Assembly: GCF_000211855.2 (NCBI RefSeq)
Contig: NC_015638.1
Span: 1,364,001 to 1,428,000, forward strand
Length of the DNA: 64,000 bases
Reading direction: 5' to 3'
Source: Lacinutrix sp. 5H-3-7-4
GTDB lineage: Bacteria > Bacteroidota > Bacteroidia > Flavobacteriales > Flavobacteriaceae
The translations under genes and the position numbers were made by a program. The notes under the pieces are model-generated. The model searched no databases. It had not been told where the DNA came from and saw only the letters and a list, made by a program, of their open reading frames with translations. The number at the start of each line of letters is the position of its first letter. Within the stretch, counting starts at the first letter, position 1. Of the stretch, positions 55,124 through 64,000 are shown piece by piece.

Positions 55124-55999
55124 ATGAAAGCATCAAAATGGACATACCTTATACTTTTGTCTATAATTTGGGGTACAAGCTTTATTTTAATTAAAAAAGC
55201 ATTAATTGGTTTAACACCGTTTCAATTAGGTGCATTGCGTACTCTTATTACAGGATGTTTTTTATTTATTGTAGGATACAAACGTATTAAAACAATACAA
55301 AAAACAGATTGGAAATGGATTGCTGTTTCTGGATTTTTAGGCTCATTTATACCGGCTTTCTTTTTTGCAATTGCAGAAACCGAAATAGATAGTACAGTGG
55401 TTTCTGTATTAAATTCATTAGTGCCATTAAATACAGTTTTAATGGGAATGGCGGTTTTTAAAATAACGTCTACTAAACGTCAAATTTTAGGAGTGGTTGT
55501 TGGTTTTATAGGTACTGTACTTTTAATTTTAAAAGGTGCCGAGTTAAACCCAGATCAAAATTATTTATTTGCTGGCTTTATAATTGCTTCAACTTTAATG
55601 TATGCTGCTAATGTAAATATTATTAAACGGTATTTGCAAGATGTAAAACCGTTAACAATTGCAGTAGGAAATTATGTTGCTATAATTATACCTGCGCTAA
55701 TAGTTTTAATTTTCACTAATTTTTTTACTACTGAAAATTTTAGCAACCCAACAATAGGTGTTTCGGTTTTTTATGTGAGTTTATTATCTCTTTTTGGTAC
55801 GGCAATAGCTAAAGTACTATTTAACACTTTGGTTCAAATTTCTACACCTGTTTTCGCTTCTTCAGTTACGTATATTATGCCAATTGTAGCACTTATTTGG
55901 GGAACGCTTGATGGCGAAAAATTTACACTTTTACAAGGTGTCGCTACCCTAATAATTTTAGTTGGTGTGTATTTAGCAAACAGAAAAAAGAAAGTTTAA
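55124..55999 (+). CDS. EamA/DMT family transporter
   Basis: 291 residues from the ATG at 55124 (MKASKWTYL); a TTG two codons earlier is possible but less likely. Ten membrane segments form two EamA repeats. Typical segments are LSIIWGTSFILIKKALIG, LVPLNTVLMGM and VTYIMPIVALIWGTLDGE. It is an inner-membrane metabolite or drug exporter; the substrate cannot be predicted. It is monocistronic, with a terminator shared with the M16 operon. Confidence 0.9.
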   Translation: MKASKWTYLILLSIIWGTSFILIKKALIGLTPFQLGALRTLITGCFLFIVGYKRIKTIQKTDWKWIAVSGFLGSFIPAFFFAIAETEIDSTVVSVLNSLVPLNTVLMGMAVFKITSTKRQILGVVVGFIGTVLLILKGAELNPDQNYLFAGFIIASTLMYAANVNIIKRYLQDVKPLTIAVGNYVAIIIPALIVLIFTNFFTTENFSNPTIGVSVFYVSLLSLFGTAIAKVLFNTLVQISTPVFASSVTYIMPIVALIWGTLDGEKFTLLQGVATLIILVGVYLANRKKKV

Positions 56000-56003
56000 A
56001 CAC

Positions 56004-56040
56004 AAAAAAACCAACTTAAAATTTAATTTCAAGTTGGTTT
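56004..56040. terminator. Terminator between the EamA gene and the M16 operon
   Basis: AAACCAACTT (56008-56017) and AAGTTGGTTT (56031-56040) form a perfect 10-bp stem with a 13-base loop. An A-run precedes it, so it serves the minus strand too. Confidence 0.8.
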
Positions 56041-56068
56041 AATATTATTTAATTAGTGTGTTTACTAA

Positions 56069-58117
56069 TTAGTCAAAATCTGCATCACTAACACCTTGGT
56101 TAACTTTTATGTCTTTAACATTAAAGTCAAATTTACGAGGTCCCATTGTTTGTCCAATTTTGAAAGCAAATTTAACTCCTGCAACTTCTTTATAATCTGA
56201 ATAAAAAGTAGACTGAGTTCCTGCTGGAGACGTTCTTTCTTCTTTAATTTTTAATCCTGAATCTACAGCATAAAAATTAGATTGCTCGTCTGAAACTTTT
56301 ACTTTGTAGGCTTTTACACCATCAACCATTTCAATTTTCTCTAAAGTCGCACCACCATTTAACCAGTTAACTTCTGGAAAAGGAGAAGATTCAATTTGAG
56401 CTTTTTTAACTTCTTCTGGTGTCATGTCTTTACGTTGTCCAGCTGCAGATGAGTAACCTGTATCACCATCTAAAACCTGTTTTTGAGATTGACCCATAAC
56501 GTTAATTACTTGAGAGAATTGATTTTTAGTAGTACGCTTCATCTCTAAGTTAATTACAACACCTGGTTGTAACTCAGCTTCAGCAGTCATAAATACCGAG
56601 TTTACTTTTGCTAATTCGGCTTTACCTCCAATGGCATCAATATACGCGTTTAGTACTTTTTCTACACTTGCATCTTTTGGCATTTCAATATTTAAAACAG
56701 GCTCTTTAGTTTCGCTTGCATAAGTATCGTAATATTTAATTGGAATGTAAGTTTTCTTTAAGTTTGGTATAACTTCACTGCCTTTACCTACAACAACAAC
56801 TCTTGCTTTTTCACTAGTAAAGTATTTGTTTGCTACACGCTTAACATCTTCTGTATTTACATCGTTAATTTTTGATAGGTATGTTTTATAAAAATCTTTT
56901 GGCAAGTTGTTTAACTTAATGTTTAATGCGTAGTTAGCAATTGTTTGTGGGCGTTCTAAAGCTAATACAAAATCACCTACATATTTAGCTTTGGCATTTT
57001 TTAAATCTTCGGCAGAAACTGGTTCTGTTTTAATTCTTTTAATCTCTTTTAATGCTTGTACAACAGCACTATCTGTAACAGCGTTTCTTACAGAAGCACC
57101 AGCAGTAAAACGAGATGCTCCATAACGATCTGTACCAACACTTGAGCGTGCGCCATAAGTATAACCATGCTCTTCACGTAAATTCATGTTTAGGTACGAG
57201 TTAAAACCACCACCTAAAATTTTATTAGCAATTAATACAGCATGGTAATCTTCATCACCCATTTTTAAATCTACATTACTTGTAATAGAAATGTTAGACT
57301 GTACTGCGTTAGGCATGTCTATAAAATCAATTTCTGTAGCATTTACATTTTTGTATGGTTCAGGTATTGTTTTAGTTACATCGATACCTTTTTCCCAGTT
57401 TTTAAAGTATTTTTTTACTTGTTTTTCTACAGTTCTAAAATCTACATCACCTACTACAACTAAGTAAGCATTATTAGGGTTAAAGTTTGCTTGATAAAAA
57501 GCACGAACATTGTCTAATGTAATATTGTTTAAAGTTTCTTCTGTAACAAACTCTCCATAAGGGTGTTTTTTACCGTAAGCTAATGCGCTACCTACACGAC
57601 TAGCAATAGCATCTACACTTTTAGCACTAGATTTAATGCTTTCAATTGCTTTTTCTTTTTCTTTTTGAAACTCCTCTTCTGTTAATAAAGGATTCATTGC
57701 AGCATCTGCCATAAGTTCTAAAATACGCTCTGAGTATTTTGTTAAAGAGCTTGCAAACGCACTAGATGAACCAAAGCCTAATCTAGCACCAAGAAAATCG
57801 ATTTCTTCGTTAAATTCGTCTTTAGATATTGTAGTGGTTCCGTTTCCAAGCATTGCGCCTAAAATACCAGAAACACCTGCTATTTTTCCTTCTACTACAG
57901 GTTTGTTGTCTATTCTTAATGAATAAGAGACACGAGGTAACTTATGGTTTTCAACCACAAGAACTTTTAGTCCGTTTTTTAATTCAAATTCTCCAGGTAC
58001 TTCCAATGTAATTTTTGGAGCAGGTCCTGGTTTTGGCTGTTTAGATCTATCAATTTGTGCAGTTACAGAAATTGATAATAAAAACAAGGCTATTATCGCT
58101 GTTATTTTTGTTTTCAT
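56069..58117 (-). CDS. M16 family peptidase, non-catalytic subunit with C-terminal extension
   Basis: The start at 58117 (MKTKITAIIALFLLSISVTAQ) gives a signal peptide and 682 residues. Two M16 halves occupy about 25-470. The zinc motif HxxEH is absent; the matching region reads GVSGILGAMLGNG. The second half keeps LREEHGYTYGARSSV, typical of the partner subunit. A C-terminal domain (about 480-682; AYIDAIGGKAELAKVNSVFM ... YAVDSGLKIKEE) looks like a LolA-type lipid-binding fold. It is 91 bases downstream of the catalytic subunit, so the two probably form a heterodimeric periplasmic protease. Confidence 0.9.
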   Translation of the reverse strand: MKTKITAIIALFLLSISVTAQIDRSKQPKPGPAPKITLEVPGEFELKNGLKVLVVENHKLPRVSYSLRIDNKPVVEGKIAGVSGILGAMLGNGTTTISKDEFNEEIDFLGARLGFGSSSAFASSLTKYSERILELMADAAMNPLLTEEEFQKEKEKAIESIKSSAKSVDAIASRVGSALAYGKKHPYGEFVTEETLNNITLDNVRAFYQANFNPNNAYLVVVGDVDFRTVEKQVKKYFKNWEKGIDVTKTIPEPYKNVNATEIDFIDMPNAVQSNISITSNVDLKMGDEDYHAVLIANKILGGGFNSYLNMNLREEHGYTYGARSSVGTDRYGASRFTAGASVRNAVTDSAVVQALKEIKRIKTEPVSAEDLKNAKAKYVGDFVLALERPQTIANYALNIKLNNLPKDFYKTYLSKINDVNTEDVKRVANKYFTSEKARVVVVGKGSEVIPNLKKTYIPIKYYDTYASETKEPVLNIEMPKDASVEKVLNAYIDAIGGKAELAKVNSVFMTAEAELQPGVVINLEMKRTTKNQFSQVINVMGQSQKQVLDGDTGYSSAAGQRKDMTPEEVKKAQIESSPFPEVNWLNGGATLEKIEMVDGVKAYKVKVSDEQSNFYAVDSGLKIKEERTSPAGTQSTFYSDYKEVAGVKFAFKIGQTMGPRKFDFNVKDIKVNQGVSDADFD

Positions 58118-58207
58118 TTGTATTATTTGTTTTTTAAAACTTTTCAATAAGCTTTAAAATAATTTTTTAAGAAAAATTATTTTAAAAAGATAGTGGTCTG
58201 TTTTTTA

Positions 58208-59530
58208 TTATTTTTCTTCTTTAACTTCTGGTAAATACTCTAATACTAAACGTTGGTTAGGATTTAAGTATTTTTTAGCAACGGCTTGAATTTCTTCTCT
58301 TGTAATAGAACGGTAAATGTCAATTTCGTTGTTAATTAAGTTTACATCATCATATAACATGTAATATCTTGCTAAAGAGTTTGCGATACCAGAAACGCTA
58401 GAGTTAGAGTTTACAAAGTTATTTTCAAATTGATTTTGAAGTTTTTGGTAATCTCTTTCAGAAATTAATTCGTTTTGAACTTTTAATAATTCTTCATCAA
58501 TACCAGCTAATAACTCGTCTAGAGAAACGTCTCCTAATGGTAATCCAAACAATATGTAAGTTCCATAATCTTCTTGGCTTTGGTTAAAGGCACCAACTTG
58601 TAATGCTTTTTTCTCATCGTCAACTAATTTTTTATATAGTTTAGAAGTTTTACCATCACTTAAATAACTAGAAAGCATATCTAAAACATAAGCATCTCTT
58701 TCTGTCATTGCTGGCGTTCTATAAGCAGCCATGATTGCAGGGATTTGAATGTTTGGATCGTAAGCCTTAGCTCTTATAGTTTCTGTAATAGGATCTTCTT
58801 TTGGAAAGTTACGTACAATATCTTCTCCTCTTGGGATTGGGCCAAAGTAATCTTCTACCATTTTTTTAGTAGCAGGAATATCTATATCACCAGCAACTAC
58901 TAAAACAGCGTTGTTTGGTACATAGAATTTTTTGTTAAATGCTTGAAACTCTTCTAATGATGCAGCATCTAAATGTGCCATTTTTCCAATAGTTGTTCCT
59001 TTATAAGGGTGTTTTTTGAACATGTGTAATTTAACATTCTCAATAAAACGACCGTAAGGAGAATTGTCTACTCTTAAACGTTTTTCTTCCTTTACAACTT
59101 CGTTTTGAGTATCAACACCTATTTGGTTAATAATTGGGTGCATTAAACGTTCAGACTCCATCCATAAGCCTAATTCTAAGCTATTAGAAGGGAAAATTTC
59201 GTAGTAATATGTGCGATCATCTGTAGTGTTTGCATTATTACTACCACCGTTAGAAGTTACAATTTTAAACCATTCGCCACGCTCTATGTTTTTTGTGCCT
59301 TCAAATAGAAGGTGTTCAAAAAAGTGAGCCATTCCAGTACGCTCTGGATGTTCATCTTTCGCTCCTACGTGATACATAACCGAAGTTGTTACTACAGGAG
59401 CAGTGTTGTCTTGATGTAAAATAACGTGCATACCGTTACTTAAATCGTACTCTTCAAACTTAACCTCTTGTGCGTTAGCGGTTAAACCGGCTAAAAGCAA
59501 AGCAGCTAATGAGAATAAATTTTTTTTCAT
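58208..59530 (-). CDS. M16 family zinc metallopeptidase, catalytic subunit
   Basis: 440 residues with a signal peptide (1-20, ending TANAQ). The inverted zinc motif is intact: His69, Glu72 and His73 in AHFFEHLLFEG, with third ligand Glu148 in NEVVKEEKR, the expected 75 residues on. This is the active half of an M16B (processing-peptidase-like) enzyme acting on peptides in the periplasm. The second half (about 230-440) lacks a zinc site. It is the first gene of a two-gene operon with the non-catalytic subunit. Confidence 0.94.
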   Translation of the reverse strand: MKKNLFSLAALLLAGLTANAQEVKFEEYDLSNGMHVILHQDNTAPVVTTSVMYHVGAKDEHPERTGMAHFFEHLLFEGTKNIERGEWFKIVTSNGGSNNANTTDDRTYYYEIFPSNSLELGLWMESERLMHPIINQIGVDTQNEVVKEEKRLRVDNSPYGRFIENVKLHMFKKHPYKGTTIGKMAHLDAASLEEFQAFNKKFYVPNNAVLVVAGDIDIPATKKMVEDYFGPIPRGEDIVRNFPKEDPITETIRAKAYDPNIQIPAIMAAYRTPAMTERDAYVLDMLSSYLSDGKTSKLYKKLVDDEKKALQVGAFNQSQEDYGTYILFGLPLGDVSLDELLAGIDEELLKVQNELISERDYQKLQNQFENNFVNSNSSVSGIANSLARYYMLYDDVNLINNEIDIYRSITREEIQAVAKKYLNPNQRLVLEYLPEVKEEK

Positions 59531-59695
59531 TGTGATGATTGTTTATGTTAATGTAGTATAAGTCTATAATATTTATAAAATGTTACAGCTTTCTAACAAA
59601 AATACTATATAGATAAGCTTTGATACTGTAATTGTGTTAAAATTTAACAATGAATTATTAAAATTAGAATGTTTTTTTACGAAATTTATGGGTAA

Positions 59696-60199
59696 ATGAA
59701 CCAAGAAAATATATTGATTATGAAAAACTTAGCACTTCCAATACGCTTTGGTATTATAATAAGCGTTTTATTAATAGCCTTTTTTTTATTACTCTCATTA
59801 TTTGGCTTACACACTCATCCTGCTTTTAGTTTAGGTAATGGAATAATTGTAGGTTTTGGTATTTATGAAACGATTAGATATTATAAATTAGAACAAGGCA
59901 AGCAGTTTAGTTATAGTAGTGGTTTTACTGTTGGTATTGTTTCTGGATTTTTAGCAACGTTAATATTTACCGTTTTCTTTTTGTTTTATGCTACAGAAAT
60001 AAATTCAAATTTTATTTCGAACTTATTGGAAGTTTTTAAAAACGATTATAATGTAAGTGTAGGATTAGTAACATTTGTCGTTGCTATCATGGGTTTTGCA
60101 ACGTCTGTTGTTTTGACTTTAACATGTATGCAATTATTTAAAGATAGTAGAAACATAACCGAATCAACAGAAGAATCTCGATTAAAAAAAGTGTCATAA
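59696..60199 (+). CDS. DUF4199 family membrane protein
   Basis: 167 residues, or 159 if the in-frame ATG at 59720 (MKNLALPIRFG) is used; I cannot decide between them. Four membrane segments (about 17-37, 43-58, 75-97 and 118-142). The YYKLEQGKQFSYSSGFTVG segment matches the loop between helices two and three of DUF4199, a family common in Bacteroidota without known function. It is monocistronic and followed by the rplU promoter. Confidence 0.8.
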   Translation: MNQENILIMKNLALPIRFGIIISVLLIAFFLLLSLFGLHTHPAFSLGNGIIVGFGIYETIRYYKLEQGKQFSYSSGFTVGIVSGFLATLIFTVFFLFYATEINSNFISNLLEVFKNDYNVSVGLVTFVVAIMGFATSVVLTLTCMQLFKDSRNITESTEESRLKKVS

Positions 60200-60287
60200 A
60201 TTAAATTTAATATTATTCGGTTTTTTATAATTAATTGACTTTCAGATTTTTTTATGCTAAAATATTAGTAATCACTTGTAAAAAACG

Positions 60288-60318
60288 TTTGTAGATTAAT
60301 AAATTAGGAGTATATTTG
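60288..60318 (+). promoter_or_regulatory. Promoter of rplU-rpmA
   Basis: TTTG (60288-60291) and TATATTTG (60311-60318) lie 19 bases apart, an exact match to the Bacteroidota consensus. The leader to the rplU ATG is about 55 bases and includes a short CTTTCTgaGAAGAAAG hairpin (about 60325-60340). Confidence 0.8.
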
Positions 60319-60380
60319 CATCCGCTTTCTGAGAAGAAAGTGTATTTATTTATATAACAAATTAATAAAAACGTTACGCT

Positions 60381-61034
60381 ATGTACGCAATTGTAGAGAT
60401 AGCAGGGCATCAATTTAAAGTTGAAAAAGACCAAAAAGTTTTTGTTAACCGTTTAGCAACAGAAGAAGGATCGACAGTAGATTTCGATAATGTTCTTTTA
60501 ATTGGTGATGGTGACAATGTTACTTTAGGCGCCCCAGCTATAGGCGGAGCACTAGTAGGTGCAAAAGTCTTAAGACACCTTCAAGGTGAGAAAGTTATTG
60601 TTTTCAAAAAGAAAAGAAGAAAAGGTTACCGTGTTAAAAATGGACACAGACAAGCTTTATCTGAAATCGTAATTGAAAGCATCGTAGCTTCAGGAGCTAA
60701 GCCAGCTAAAAAAGCTGCTCCAAAAAAAGAAACTAAAGCTGCTGCTCCAAAAGCAGAAGCTAAACCTGCTGCTAAAAAAGCAACAGGAAAAGCAGATGAT
60801 TTGAAGAAAGTTGAAGGTATTGGACCTAAAATTGCTTCAACATTAGTAGAAGCAGGAATCTCAACTTTTGCTGAATTAGCAAAAACAGATGCTGCAAAAA
60901 TTTCTGAAATTATCGCAGATGTTCGTGGAAACCACGTAACAGATACTTGGCCAGCACAAGCTAAATTAGCTGCTGAAGGTAAGTGGGATGAGTTAAAGAA
61001 ATGGCAAGACGAATTAGATGGTGGTAAAGCTTAA
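60381..61034 (+). CDS. rplU: 50S ribosomal protein L21 with C-terminal helix-hairpin-helix extension
   Basis: 217 residues, about twice the usual L21. Residues 1-103 are a normal bL21 (MYAIVEIAGHQFKVEKDQKV ... FKKKRRKGYRVKNGHRQ). An Ala/Lys/Pro-rich linker (about 105-137) follows, then a helix-hairpin-helix-like domain (about 138-217; DLKKVEGIGPKIASTLVEAG), like those in DNA-repair-associated proteins. The fusion is known in flavobacteria. It is 41 bases before rpmA, with which it forms an operon. Confidence 0.95.
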   Translation: MYAIVEIAGHQFKVEKDQKVFVNRLATEEGSTVDFDNVLLIGDGDNVTLGAPAIGGALVGAKVLRHLQGEKVIVFKKKRRKGYRVKNGHRQALSEIVIESIVASGAKPAKKAAPKKETKAAAPKAEAKPAAKKATGKADDLKKVEGIGPKIASTLVEAGISTFAELAKTDAAKISEIIADVRGNHVTDTWPAQAKLAAEGKWDELKKWQDELDGGKA

Positions 61035-61075
61035 TAGCAACCGCTTTAATATTAACAATATAAAACCTTAAGATC

Positions 61076-61336
61076 ATGGCTCACAAAAAAGGAGTTGGTA
61101 GTTCGAAGAATGGTAGAGAATCAGAATCAAAACGTTTAGGCGTTAAAATTTTTGGTGGTCAAGCTGCTATTGCTGGTAACATTATCATAAGACAAAGAGG
61201 TAATACACATCACCCAGGTGAAAATGTATACCAAGGAAAAGATCATACTTTACATGCTAAAGTTGATGGTCTTGTAAAATTCACAAAGAAAAAAGACAAC
61301 AAGTCTTACGTTTCTATTGAGCCTTTTGAGGCTTAA
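61076..61336 (+). CDS. rpmA: 50S ribosomal protein L27
   Basis: 86 residues, normal bL27 length. It starts [20 protein letters not shown] and has the canonical [21 protein letters not shown] segment and the FHPGxNV-like [11 protein letters not shown]. Its N-terminus reaches the peptidyl-transferase centre. Last gene of the operon; the terminator hairpin follows and reaches into the end of umuC. Confidence 0.97.
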   Translation: MAHKKGVGSSKNGRESESKRLGVKIFGGQAAIAGNIIIRQRGNTHHPGENVYQGKDHTLHAKVDGLVKFTKKKDNKSYVSIEPFEA

Positions 61337-61358
61337 GAATTTTTTATCCTAAAAAAAT

Positions 61359-61399
61359 AAACGCCTTTTCTTATTATTTAAGATTAGGCGTTTTTTTAT
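61359..61399. terminator. Terminator of rplU-rpmA overlapping the 3' end of umuC
   Basis: AACGCCT (61360-61366) and AGGCGTT (61386-61392) form a 7-bp stem, extended by A/T runs, with a 19-base loop. The umuC stop (61374-61376) lies in the loop and the right arm is coding for umuC. Confidence 0.75.
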
Positions 61400-62663
61400 T
61401 ACTAATAGTCATTAACTCGTTCCATTGCGTTGTGTATCTTGGGCTGCGATGTTCTTTTATTAATGCCCATTCTTTTTCTCTATTGCCTACGGTGGCTAAT
61501 TTTACTTTGTTTTTGCCGTACTTGCTATTTAAAAGATCTATAACATTAGTTATACTCTTACTTTCTATTTTTTTGTGAGAATTAAATAGGCTCATTTGTA
61601 TTTCGTTTTCAGGAACAAGCCCTAATAAGTTTACGCCTACTTTTTTATATCTATAGCCTTCTTTGTAAATTTTTTTTAATCCTATTAATGCTTTTTGTGT
61701 TAAAGCTATGGTACTACTTGTAGGTTCGTTTAAGGTTAAAACAATTTTATTAGAATATTGTTTATCTGTATTACTGTGGTAATTGGTTTGTAAAAAAACT
61801 TCAATGTGTGTTGCTGCAGATTGTTGTTGCCTTAATAAATCTGCTACTTCAGATACGTAGTAACTACAGGCTTCTTCAATAAGACCATAATTAGATAGTT
61901 TAAAACCAAAAGATTTTGCTGTACCAATTCCTTTTTTTACTTGAATATTGGTGTTAATTTTCATGCATGGCATATTGTTTAATTCTCTCCATAGGCGTTC
62001 ACCTATAACAGTAATTTCTTTTCTAACCCAATCTACAGGCATATTAGCAAACTCTAATGCATTTTTTTTACCAGCATTCTCTATTCTAATAGCATGCTTT
62101 TTACCGATGCCCCAAATGTCTTTTATTTTGCATTCGTTTAGTAAAAACTGTCTTTTGCTTTCTGTGTCTACAACATATACATTATTGTTTTTAGTTATTT
62201 TTTTCGCATATTTATTTGCTATTTTAGATAGTGATTTTGTTTTAGCGATGCCAACACCTACGGGAATTCCGGTGTTTTTATAAACTGTATCTTTTATTTT
62301 GTGAGCTATAATTTCTAGTTCTTCAATTTTATAATGCGATAGGTCTACAAAGCTTTCATCAATACTATATTCTTCAACTAATGGAGAAAAGTCTCTAAGT
62401 GTATCCATAACTCTTTTTGATAAATCACTATATAGAGTATAATTAGAAGAAAAGCACACAACATTATTTCGGGATAATAAATCTTTTATTTTAAAAACCG
62501 GTTGGAACATAGGTATATGTGCTAGTGCTTTAGCTTCTTTGTTGGCTGCTATTATACAGCCATCATTATTACTTAAAACCACTACTGGTTTATTTTGTAA
62601 ATCTGGCCTAAATACTTGTTCGCAAGAGGCATAAAAACTATTACAATCTACCAATGCTATCAT
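61374..62663 (-). CDS. umuC: Y-family DNA polymerase, UmuC-like
   Basis: The start at 62663 ([16 protein letters not shown]) gives 429 residues and couples to umuD by a TAATG overlap; the 13 extra upstream codons of the longer frame would lie inside umuD. It is the catalytic subunit of error-prone translesion polymerase. Metal ligands are Asp6 in [10 protein letters not shown] and the Asp-Glu pair in [10 protein letters not shown]. The little-finger domain and the DUF4113 region near the C-terminus are present. Probably damage-induced. Confidence 0.95.
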   Translation of the reverse strand: MIALVDCNSFYASCEQVFRPDLQNKPVVVLSNNDGCIIAANKEAKALAHIPMFQPVFKIKDLLSRNNVVCFSSNYTLYSDLSKRVMDTLRDFSPLVEEYSIDESFVDLSHYKIEELEIIAHKIKDTVYKNTGIPVGVGIAKTKSLSKIANKYAKKITKNNNVYVVDTESKRQFLLNECKIKDIWGIGKKHAIRIENAGKKNALEFANMPVDWVRKEITVIGERLWRELNNMPCMKINTNIQVKKGIGTAKSFGFKLSNYGLIEEACSYYVSEVADLLRQQQSAATHIEVFLQTNYHSNTDKQYSNKIVLTLNEPTSSTIALTQKALIGLKKIYKEGYRYKKVGVNLLGLVPENEIQMSLFNSHKKIESKSITNVIDLLNSKYGKNKVKLATVGNREKEWALIKEHRSPRYTTQWNELMTISNKKTPNLK

Positions 62664-63028
62664 TATTTTACAGCTTTTATAATATATGTAATAACACCCC
62701 AAACTTGTAGTGTTTCATTTTGCTTGTTTTCTATTTTTAGTATGGAAAACGCATCATCTTTAATTGCTAATATAAGTTGGTTGTTATTAGGTGTTAAGGA
62801 TTTGTCTATAATGAGTACGTCATTTTCTTTAATACCATAGTTTACAAATGAATTATCTGCAACTCTAACATAAAAAGTTGCCGAAGGATTACTTACTAAT
62901 GCTTCATTTAAATCTATTCTTGGCTCTGTATAATGTGTCGCCGGACTTGAAAATCCTGTTTGTGATGGTCTTGTTACTCTATGGTTTTTAGACGACCTCT
63001 TTATGTAATATGTTTTATTTTCTGTCAT
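62663..63028 (-). CDS. umuD: UmuD-like S24 peptidase subunit
   Basis: 121 residues. The self-cleavage dyad is visible: Ser60 in [10 protein letters not shown] and Lys98 in FSILKIEN. The cleavage site is Thr24-Gly25 ([11 protein letters not shown]), where E. coli UmuD has Cys24-Gly25; RIDLNEAL follows as in the family. The N-terminal arm is removed after DNA damage, which activates translesion synthesis. The umuC start overlaps its stop codon. An 11-bp palindrome covers its start codon, a likely operator. Confidence 0.93.
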   Translation of the reverse strand: MTENKTYYIKRSSKNHRVTRPSQTGFSSPATHYTEPRIDLNEALVSNPSATFYVRVADNSFVNYGIKENDVLIIDKSLTPNNNQLILAIKDDAFSILKIENKQNETLQVWGVITYIIKAVK

Positions 63029-63051
63029 ATTTTGTAAAATTACAAAATATG
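63026..63051 (-). promoter_or_regulatory. Palindromic operator candidate at the umuDC start
   Basis: CATATTTTGTA (63026-63036) and TACAAAATATG (63041-63051) are perfect 11-bp arms separated by four bases. The left arm contains the umuD start codon. The arms-plus-four-bases plan resembles some LexA boxes, although the sequence TTTGTA-n4-TACAAA is not one I know. Confidence 0.6.
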
Positions 63052-63095
63052 AATTTTAAATTTGTCTGTAAGCAAAAAATAATTTGTTTAAAAAC

Positions 63096-63132
63096 AAAAA
63101 ATCCTAAACGTTTAAGGTTTAGGATTTTTTTT
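63096..63132 (-). terminator. Terminator of ahcY
   Basis: ATCCTAAAC (63101-63109) and GTTTAGGAT (63117-63125) form a perfect 9-bp stem extended by A5/T5 on the outside. The minus-strand T-run places it about 20 bases after the ahcY stop. Confidence 0.85.
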
Positions 63133-63150
63133 ATAATGAGATTTTTAATC

Positions 63151-64000
63151 TTAATATCTGTAGTGCTCAGGCTTATATGGTCCTTCTACGGTTACACCAA
63201 TATAATCTGCTTGGTAATCTTTAAGTTCTGTTAACTCAACACCAATTTTTTCTAAGTGTAATTTTGCTACTTTCTCATCTAAATGTTTTGGTAACATATA
63301 AACGTCATTTTCATAATTATCACTGTTTTTCCAAAGCTCAATTTGTGCTAAAGTTTGATTTGTAAAAGAGTTACTCATTACAAAACTAGGGTGACCAGTT
63401 GCACAACCTAAGTTTACTAAACGACCTTCGGCTAAAATAATAATATCTTTACCATCAATAGTATACTTATCTACTTGAGGCTTGATAGTATTTTTAGTGT
63501 TTCCGTAGTTTTCGTTTAACCAAGCCATTTGTATTTCATTGTCAAAATGTCCAATGTTACATACTATGGTTTTGTCTTTCATTGCTTTAAAGTGCTCTGC
63601 ACGAACAATGTCTTTATTCCCAGTTGTAGTAATTACAATGTCACTATTTCCAACGACAGTTTCTAATTTTTTAACTTCAAAACCATCCATTGCAGCTTGT
63701 AAAGCACAAATTGGATCAATTTCTGTAACGGTAACAATACTTCCTGCTCCTTTAAAAGACGCAGCAGTACCTTTACCAACATCGCCATAACCACATACAG
63801 TTACACGCTTACCAGCAAGCATAACATCTGTTGCACGACGTATAGCATCTACAGCACTTTCTTTACAACCATATTTATTATCGAATTTAGACTTGGTTAC
63901 AGAGTCGTTTACGTTAATTGCTGGCATTGGTAAAGTTCCATTTTTTACACGTTCGTAAAGTCTGTGAACACCTGTTGTCGTTTCTTCACTTAAACCTTTA
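63151..64000 (-). CDS. ahcY: Adenosylhomocysteinase (partial, N-terminus outside window)
   Basis: The C-terminal 282 residues are present. The frame is open beyond 63927, so the Met there (MPAINVNDS) is internal; the part before it reads [20 protein letters not shown] and runs off the window end. Family motifs: [27 protein letters not shown] with the catalytic Lys/Asp/Asn, NAD-binding [14 protein letters not shown], and the C-terminal [10 protein letters not shown] ... YKPEHYRY. The enzyme splits S-adenosylhomocysteine to adenosine and homocysteine in the methylation cycle. Confidence 0.96.
   Translation of the reverse strand, partial: KGLSEETTTGVHRLYERVKNGTLPMPAINVNDSVTKSKFDNKYGCKESAVDAIRRATDVMLAGKRVTVCGYGDVGKGTAASFKGAGSIVTVTEIDPICALQAAMDGFEVKKLETVVGNSDIVITTTGNKDIVRAEHFKAMKDKTIVCNIGHFDNEIQMAWLNENYGNTKNTIKPQVDKYTIDGKDIIILAEGRLVNLGCATGHPSFVMSNSFTNQTLAQIELWKNSDNYENDVYMLPKHLDEKVAKLHLEKIGVELTELKDYQADYIGVTVEGPYKPEHYRY

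Noticed and set aside
1-64000. CRISPR arrays, insertion sequences, prophage genes, tRNA or rRNA genes
   Set aside because: No regular direct-repeat array, transposase, integrase, phage structural gene, cloverleaf or rRNA sequence was found. A weak or divergent tRNA could still be missed by eye.

Overview
The window looks like core chromosome of a low-GC marine member of the Flavobacteriaceae (Bacteroidota). The evidence is several-fold: gliding genes gldE and gldD; type IX secretion (T9SS) C-terminal signals of type A and type B; a PorP/SprF protein; B-type succinate dehydrogenase; S46 dipeptidyl peptidase; DUF4199; lipoproteins with Bacteroidota-style lipoboxes; and promoters fitting the Bacteroidota -33 TTTG / -7 TAnnTTTG consensus. 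I see no rRNA, tRNA, CRISPR array, prophage or insertion sequence. Genus cannot be fixed from this sequence alone.

Layout. 1-4618 (minus): surface-protein cluster of two 'choice-of-anchor B' paralogues (one T9SS-sorted, one a lipoprotein), a seven-repeat lipoprotein and the start of an MbnP-like lipoprotein. 4789-13489: thiL, a zinc-ribbon protein, an alpha/beta hydrolase, brnQ with an AraC regulator, an AhpD-like protein with a cupredoxin-like protein, aspartate kinase and Xaa-Pro aminopeptidase. 13685-21075: a large BNR-repeat exoprotein, a lipoprotein and sdhCAB. 21170-26876: a membrane MutS-like ATPase, a LytS/LytT two-component pair and a DPP11-like peptidase. 26962-34504: methionine aminotransferase with omega-amidase, an Ig-like lipoprotein, comF, a coiled-coil membrane protein and glyS. 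34601-40179: a large outer-membrane protein, xth and an aldo/keto reductase. 40361-48521: a three-gene T9SS adhesin module. 48622-54551: rng, a 30-residue basic protein and hup, divergent from mutY-ssb-gldE-gldD. 54616-64000: a heavy-metal-associated lipoprotein, an EamA transporter, an M16 protease pair, rplU-rpmA, umuDC and a partial ahcY.

Genes that seem to work together: sdhCAB as respiratory complex II; aminotransferase plus omega-amidase as a glutamine-transaminase route; the adhesin, its PorP/SprF partner and a PorE-like envelope anchor; catalytic and non-catalytic M16 subunits; umuD and umuC joined by a TAATG overlap.

The most unusual non-coding material is (a) two copies (9122-9227 and 38955-39046) of a dispersed element of about 100 bp whose ends pair and show one compensatory change, (b) a 240-base rng leader packed with hairpins, (c) a terminator whose T-tract is also the -7 box of the apparently leaderless glyS gene, and (d) a 26-bp palindrome over the umuD start codon.
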